Below, piece after piece: positions 41,757-45,912 of a stretch of DNA of 45,912 nt (the stretch's first letter is position 1; each line of letters opens with the position of its first letter). The notes under the pieces were generated by a model. That model was given only the letters and a program-made list of their open reading frames with translations, did no database searches and had not been told where the DNA came from. The translations under genes and the position numbers were made by a program. The stretch comes from Rhodococcus aetherivorans (GTDB lineage: Bacteria; Actinomycetota; Actinomycetes; Mycobacteriales; Mycobacteriaceae), in NCBI RefSeq assembly GCF_011058165.1, contig NZ_JAALEG010000046.1, positions 1 through 45,912 of the forward strand. Reading direction: 5' to 3'.

Positions 41757-43280
41757 TCACCCTGCCGCCTCGGAACCGGTCGTGTCCGTTGGGTCCGGTT
41801 CCGTGGTTTCGGGGGGCGTCGACGTTGACGTCCCGGTCGGCGCGACGGTCGTGGGGGTCGTCGTCCGGGCGGGCCGGTCCCGTTCGCGGGTGGCCTCGCT
41901 CGTGGTCGGTGCGACCGTGGTCGACCGCGTGGTGGTGGACGGGGCCGGCCGGGACATCGTGGCCCGGACCGACGTGGTCGGCGGCGCGGCCTCGGCGGCG
42001 GTGCCGGGGGCGGGGGTGAGCGCCACGAGCCCGGAGTCGACGGTGGCCGGCGCCGCGTCCGGGGCGGTCGTCGTGGTGGTGGTACTGGTCGGGGTGCCGG
42101 TGCTCGGGGGCACCTGCACCGCGCTCGACAGCGACTCGTAGGCGGCGCCCGCCTCCCGCACGGGTGTGTCCGCGGGGGTGTCCCGCAGCGAGAACACCAG
42201 GGCGCCCATCCCGACGAGCAGCGCGACGGCCGCCGCGACGGCGCCGCCGACGACCAGCCGGTTGTGCGGAGCCCGGTCCGGGCCCCCGGGCACCGCGTCC
42301 GCCTCGGTGCCGACCGCTGCGACAGTGCCGGCCTCTGTGACAGTGCCGGCCGCCTCGACGGGGGCCGTGGCCGCGACGGGCGGCTCGACGGGGGCGACGG
42401 GGTCGAGCTGGGTGCGCGCCGCGGCGCCGGTGCGGACCGCCGGCATGATCCGGGTGGCGCCGAGCATGTCCGCGGAACCGGCCGCGGCGGCGAGCGCCGC
42501 GCCCCGCACCACCGCGTGCTGCGGCTGCGGCGGCAGCACGCACCGCACGCCCATACCGGCCTTCACTGTCTGCGCGACGAGTTGCGCCGCCGACGGGTCC
42601 ACCGGCTCCTCGGTGCTGATCACGACGGCGTCGAGGTTGCTGACGAGCCAGCCGAACGCGCCGAGCGCGGCCGACAGCTGCGCGGGTACCGACGGGGCGT
42701 CCCCCTCGGGGTAACGGAACGAGCGGCCCGCGGCGACACCGGACCGCACGAGCGTCACCGTCGATCCGCCGGCGTCGAGGTGATAGACGGCGACGAGCCG
42801 GCCGCTCTGCTGTGCGACCCGGGACTCGAACCAGGCCGCGACGGCCTCGGCGTCGGAGATCAGGGTGACGTGCCGCAGCCCGACGTAGTCGAGAGCATTG
42901 CGCAGCACCGCCACGGTCGCCGGCGACCATGCGGTGGGATGTGCGGCGGCGACGGTCGCCGGGGCGTCGCCGACCAGGGGTGCGGCGTCGGCGAGCAGGC
43001 ATTCCATCGCGGTCGCGACGAGGTCCTCCGCGCGGGAGAGGGCGCCGTCCTCGGCGCGCACCCCGGCCGGTTCGCCCACTCGGTCGACGAAGCCGGAGAA
43101 GGAGCTGCACTCGTCGGCGGCGCCGGGGTCACGGACGCCGAGCGTTGCCGTGCCGTCGGAGTGCAGGTGCAGACGGGTGAGGCGTTCGACCGGCTCGGGG
43201 TCGGGACGGATGCCCTCGGCGGAGGTGACGGCCACGGCGGACACGATGGTGCCGACTCTCAGGCCCACGCCTACGGACAT
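41757..43280 (-). CDS. Hsp70-like (actin-fold) membrane protein with Thr-rich tail
   Basis: A 507-residue protein. The N-terminal 290 residues look like a divergent Hsp70/actin-type ATPase domain: a first strand RVGTIVSAVAVT, a central LRHVTLISDAEAVAAWF and a phosphate-loop-like VYHLDAGGSTVTLVRSG, as in DnaK. The peptide-binding domain of DnaK is absent. A linker rich in Val/Ala/Thr leads to one transmembrane helix (RLVVGGAVAAAVALLVGMGA) and an outer Thr/Pro/Ser-rich tail of about 150 residues. The predicted topology places the ATPase fold in the cytoplasm and the tail outside. The ATG at 43280 lies inside the regulator gene, overlapping its TAG stop by 10 nt, so translation is likely coupled. 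Similar Hsp70-like proteins accompany large LuxR regulators in mycolic-acid actinomycetes. Function unknown. Confidence 0.8.
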   Translation of the reverse strand: MSVGVGLRVGTIVSAVAVTSAEGIRPDPEPVERLTRLHLHSDGTATLGVRDPGAADECSSFSGFVDRVGEPAGVRAEDGALSRAEDLVATAMECLLADAAPLVGDAPATVAAAHPTAWSPATVAVLRNALDYVGLRHVTLISDAEAVAAWFESRVAQQSGRLVAVYHLDAGGSTVTLVRSGVAAGRSFRYPEGDAPSVPAQLSAALGAFGWLVSNLDAVVISTEEPVDPSAAQLVAQTVKAGMGVRCVLPPQPQHAVVRGAALAAAAGSADMLGATRIMPAVRTGAAARTQLDPVAPVEPPVAATAPVEAAGTVTEAGTVAAVGTEADAVPGGPDRAPHNRLVVGGAVAAAVALLVGMGALVFSLRDTPADTPVREAGAAYESLSSAVQVPPSTGTPTSTTTTTTAPDAAPATVDSGLVALTPAPGTAAEAAPPTTSVRATMSRPAPSTTTRSTTVAPTTSEATRERDRPARTTTPTTVAPTGTSTSTPPETTEPDPTDTTGSEAAG

Positions 43281-45745
43281 GCAGAAATCCCCCCGTTCCC
43301 ACTGGTTGCCGGTTGCCGAACCTCGGCGCCGTGCCCGAGCGCACGGAGCATCGAGATGAGCTCCGATCGCGAGCCGGCGCCGAGCCGCCGCCGGATGCGC
43401 GCGACGTGATGCTCGACAGTCTTCGCGGAAATGTACAGGCGCGACCCTACTTCGCGGTAGGTCAGGCCGGCGACGACGAGGTCGGCGACCTCCGCCTCCC
43501 GGTCCGACAGGGGGCTCGGCGCCGCCGGTGCGTCGGCCGCGGGCGTGGGCGTGGGCGCGGCGGTGCGCGGCGCGGCCGACGGGTGCCGCACGGCCCGTGC
43601 GACCTGGAGCAATGCCGTCGCCGTCGCCGTGTCGTCGACGCGCAGCGCGGCCTCGCCGGCCAACCGCGCCCCGTCCCACGGCAGGCCGATCGCGGCGAGC
43701 GATTCCGCGGCCGCCTGCACGCGCGCGGGGTCGGCATCGCCCTGCAGCACCCGCAGCCAGGCCTGCCCGGCCCGGGCCAGGGCGGCCGCGTAGGCGGTGG
43801 TCTCCGCCGCCGCCCCGAGGGCCCGGGCGTGCGGCAGCAGCTCCGCGGGCTGGTCCGCGGCGATGGCCGCCTGCACCCCGTACCAGTGCAGCGTCGCGCC
43901 CCACAGCGGCGGTTCGTCGAGGGTCGTCAGGAGATCCTGGGCCTGACCGACCAGGTGGGCGATGCGGTCGGCCTCGCCGAGCCGGACCGCGGCGAGCCAC
44001 AACTCGCCGAGCGGCAGCAGGCTCAGCAGGTCCACCGAGTACTCGGCCACCACGCCCTGCGCCGCGGTCCAGGCGGCGGTCAGCGCGCCGACGTCGCCGC
44101 CGCGGCGGGCCAGGCCCACCCGCAGCCCGTGCAGGAACAGCAGGTCCCGCTGCTCGGTGGCGTGGGGGGTGAACTCGTCGGCGGCGGCCGTCGCGGCCGG
44201 CAGGTCGCCGCCGATCAGCGCCGTCCACGCCGCGAGCAGGCGGTGCCGCACGGACGGCGCCGCGGTGGCGCGGCCGAGCACGGCGCCGGCGTGGGTGAGT
44301 TCGCCGGAGTGCAGGCACAGCAGCGCGGTGATCGCCTCCGGGGTGTCGGGCAGCAGCCGCGTCCGGTCGGCCGCCCCGTGCACCGAGAGGGCCCGCGTGA
44401 GGGTGTTCATCGCGACGCGCCCGTCGCCGCCGACGGACTCGCGCAGGCCCGCGGCCAGCAGCTGCGCGGCCGCCGCGGACGACGTCGGCGCCGCGGCCTC
44501 TGTGCCGAACCGGGCGGCGGTGCCCGGGCGACCCGCGGCGAGCAGCACCGTCGCGGCGATGGGCGCGTCGGCGCCGGCCCGTTCGGGGCCGAGCCACTCG
44601 TACAGATCCGCGCTGCGCCCCAGCATGCCGCGGCGCGCGGCGACGGTCGCGGCGATGCGGGTGGCGGCGGCCAGCTCGCCGGCGGGCAGGGCACCGGCCC
44701 GGTCGAGCAGACGGTCGGTGAGCTGTCCGGCGGTGGCGAGGTCGCCGGCGAGCCCGGCGGCCTCGGCGCGGCGCACGTCCAGCGCATCGGCGTCGGCGCC
44801 GGCACGGATCGCCGCGTCGTACAGCGTGCGGGCCTGCGCGGGCTCGGCCGCGTCGGCGAGCGTCACGAGAAGGGCGGCGAGGCGGGCGTCGGCCACCCCG
44901 GCCTCGGCGAGAGCCCGGGCGGCGTCCGCGGTCAGCAGCCCCGCGTCGAGGCGCAGCGCCGCCAGCCGGTGCGCCAGCGTGCGGACGGCGTGGGTCCCGA
45001 GGACGGCGGCGGGCACCGCGGCGGCCGCGGGGATCGGGACGTCGCCGTCGACGGTGAGCAGGCCGCTGGCCCGCGCGGCGTCGACGAGCTCGCGGGCGCG
45101 GTCCGCGTCGACGCCGAGGACGGTGGCGACCTCGAGCGGGTCGAGGGTGCCGCCGAGGCCGGCGAGGACCAGGACCCGGGGCAGGTCGGGGTCGCCGCCG
45201 CCGAGGCGGTCGCGAACGCGGGCCGCGGCGGCCCGCCGGGGATCGGTGCCGTCGCGCAACGCCGCGAGGGCCGCGTCGACGACGTCGCGGGCGCCGCCGG
45301 TCAGCCGGTGCACCGCGCGGATCGGTTCCGGGCGCGGGGTGAGACCGAGAGTTGCTGCGCGACCGGCAATTTCGCGCGGGCTGAGGGGGTGCAGTTCGAC
45401 GAGCGCCGAGTGCGCGCCGAACGCGGACAGCAGCGCCCGCAGATCGCTGCGGTGCGGCCGCGGCTCCGTCGCGACGACCACCGGCCGCTCGCCGCGCCGC
45501 ACCTGCTCGGCGAGCGCGAGGACCGATTCGGCGGGCAGGGTGTGCGCGTCGTCGACCACCAGCGCCGCCGGCGCGGGGGAACGCGGATCGGTTCCGACCG
45601 TGAGGCCCCGGCCGGCGAGCGTCTGCCGCACCGAGGACAGCAATGCGGACTTGCCGCTGCCGGCGGGACCGGTGAGCAGCAGCCGCGGCGGGGTCGCGGC
45701 GACGGCGTGCGCGACGTCGCGCGGCAGGGGGGTGGGCTGCGGCAT
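43271..45745 (-). CDS. large AAA-ATPase/LuxR-type transcriptional regulator (IniR-like)
   Basis: An 824-residue regulator. The P-loop is GPAGSGKS (about residues 26-33), and ALVVDDAHTLP is Walker B. The middle 500 residues are Ala/Leu-rich helical repeats of the tetratricopeptide-like kind seen in MalT-type STAND regulators. The C-terminus has a LuxR helix-turn-helix (about 755-815: LSDREAEVADLVVAGLTYREVG, KTVEHHVARIRRRLG). Size and architecture match M. tuberculosis Rv0339c (IniR), which also lies next to the Rv0338c gene in that genome. The signal is unknown in this organism; IniR responds to envelope stress in mycobacteria, so an envelope role is reasonable by context. The ATG at 45745 lies 3 bp after the upstream gene, and the stop overlaps the Hsp70-like start. 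All are probably one transcript. Confidence 0.88.
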   Translation of the reverse strand: MPQPTPLPRDVAHAVAATPPRLLLTGPAGSGKSALLSSVRQTLAGRGLTVGTDPRSPAPAALVVDDAHTLPAESVLALAEQVRRGERPVVVATEPRPHRSDLRALLSAFGAHSALVELHPLSPREIAGRAATLGLTPRPEPIRAVHRLTGGARDVVDAALAALRDGTDPRRAAAARVRDRLGGGDPDLPRVLVLAGLGGTLDPLEVATVLGVDADRARELVDAARASGLLTVDGDVPIPAAAAVPAAVLGTHAVRTLAHRLAALRLDAGLLTADAARALAEAGVADARLAALLVTLADAAEPAQARTLYDAAIRAGADADALDVRRAEAAGLAGDLATAGQLTDRLLDRAGALPAGELAAATRIAATVAARRGMLGRSADLYEWLGPERAGADAPIAATVLLAAGRPGTAARFGTEAAAPTSSAAAAQLLAAGLRESVGGDGRVAMNTLTRALSVHGAADRTRLLPDTPEAITALLCLHSGELTHAGAVLGRATAAPSVRHRLLAAWTALIGGDLPAATAAADEFTPHATEQRDLLFLHGLRVGLARRGGDVGALTAAWTAAQGVVAEYSVDLLSLLPLGELWLAAVRLGEADRIAHLVGQAQDLLTTLDEPPLWGATLHWYGVQAAIAADQPAELLPHARALGAAAETTAYAAALARAGQAWLRVLQGDADPARVQAAAESLAAIGLPWDGARLAGEAALRVDDTATATALLQVARAVRHPSAAPRTAAPTPTPAADAPAAPSPLSDREAEVADLVVAGLTYREVGSRLYISAKTVEHHVARIRRRLGAGSRSELISMLRALGHGAEVRQPATSGNGGISACP

Positions 45746-45748
45746 CGG

Positions 45749-45912
45749 TCAGTTGCCGAGGAGTCCGCCGACGCCGTCGACGGCACCACCCACCCCGTCG
45801 ACGACGCCGCCGACCGCGTTGCCGGTGCCGTCGAGGACCGCGCCGGCACCCTGACCGGCGCCGCCGAGCGCGTCACCGACCTGCGAGCCGTAGTTCGGGG
45901 ACGGCGCGGGCG
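45749..45912 (-). CDS. C-terminal fragment of a Gly/Ala/Val-rich protein (cut by window edge)
   Basis: The minus strand reads a frame entering from the right edge and ending at a TGA at 45749-45751: NYGSQVGDALGGAGQG, then alternating GG-V-D units to GGLLGN. The low-complexity Gly/Val/Asp composition is like the tails of IniB-type or other Gly-rich envelope proteins. It ends 3 bp before the regulator start, so it is probably the preceding gene of the same operon. An IniB-like identity would suit the IniR-like neighbour but cannot be shown from 54 codons. Confidence 0.6.
   Translation of the reverse strand, partial: PAPSPNYGSQVGDALGGAGQGAGAVLDGTGNAVGGVVDGVGGAVDGVGGLLGN

Noticed and set aside
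43962..45854. Plus-strand Ser/Ala/Arg-rich open frame opposite the LuxR regulator
   Set aside because: Low-complexity antisense shadow; the minus-strand product has Walker motifs and a helix-turn-helix.

Overview
The window looks like chromosomal DNA of a mycolic-acid-containing actinomycete, most probably Rhodococcus or a close relative. The reasons are the very high GC content with strong GC3 bias, two antigen-85-type mycolyltransferases, an AlkB alkane hydroxylase, and housekeeping genes that match Mycobacterium tuberculosis Rv0337c (aminotransferase), Rv0338c (EtfD) and probably Rv0339c (IniR-like regulator). All identifications come from reading motifs by eye; no database search was run.

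Layout. (1) 165-4930, minus strand: a three-gene signalling operon (receiver-PP2C phosphatase, CHASE3 histidine kinase, single-domain response regulator) coupled by two ATGA overlaps, with a YibE/F membrane protein upstream of it. (2) 5305-8270: PLP aminotransferase (minus), then cold-shock protein and a solitary AlkB (plus). (3) 8407-34006, accessory core: a mycolyltransferase, a six-module NRPS locus of about 21.3 kb ending in a thioesterase, a SyrP/AsnO-like dioxygenase and a secreted lipase on the opposite strand, and a second mycolyltransferase. (4) 34088-37351, minus: EtfD with an unusual repetitive C-terminal tail, behind a pair of tandem TetR-type operator-like sites. (5) 37836-38531: a secreted glycine-zipper protein. 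(6) 38912-45912, minus: two secreted chymotrypsin-fold proteases, an Hsp70-like membrane protein, a large AAA/LuxR regulator overlapping it by 10 nt, and the C-terminus of a Gly-rich protein cut by the window edge.

The NRPS reads as C-A-PCP-E / C-A-PCP / C-A-PCP / C-A-PCP / C-A-PCP / C-A-PCP-TE. As sequenced it is broken by a frameshift inside the third A domain near 19911-19922. On either side the frame is intact and every catalytic motif is present, so the locus is either a recently split synthetase or a sequence error. Modules 4 and 5 share a 387-bp segment differing at one base, which indicates recent intragenic conversion. If functional, the predicted product is a hexapeptide, probably N-acylated by a starter C domain, with a D-configured first residue and the same residue at positions 2 and 5.

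The genes around it suggest a hypothesis only: the dioxygenase hydroxylates a residue or precursor, while the flanking mycolyltransferases and lipase act in the cell envelope and might process a peptide lipid. In M. tuberculosis the aminotransferase and etfD are adjacent, so the roughly 27 kb between them here is best seen as lineage-specific.
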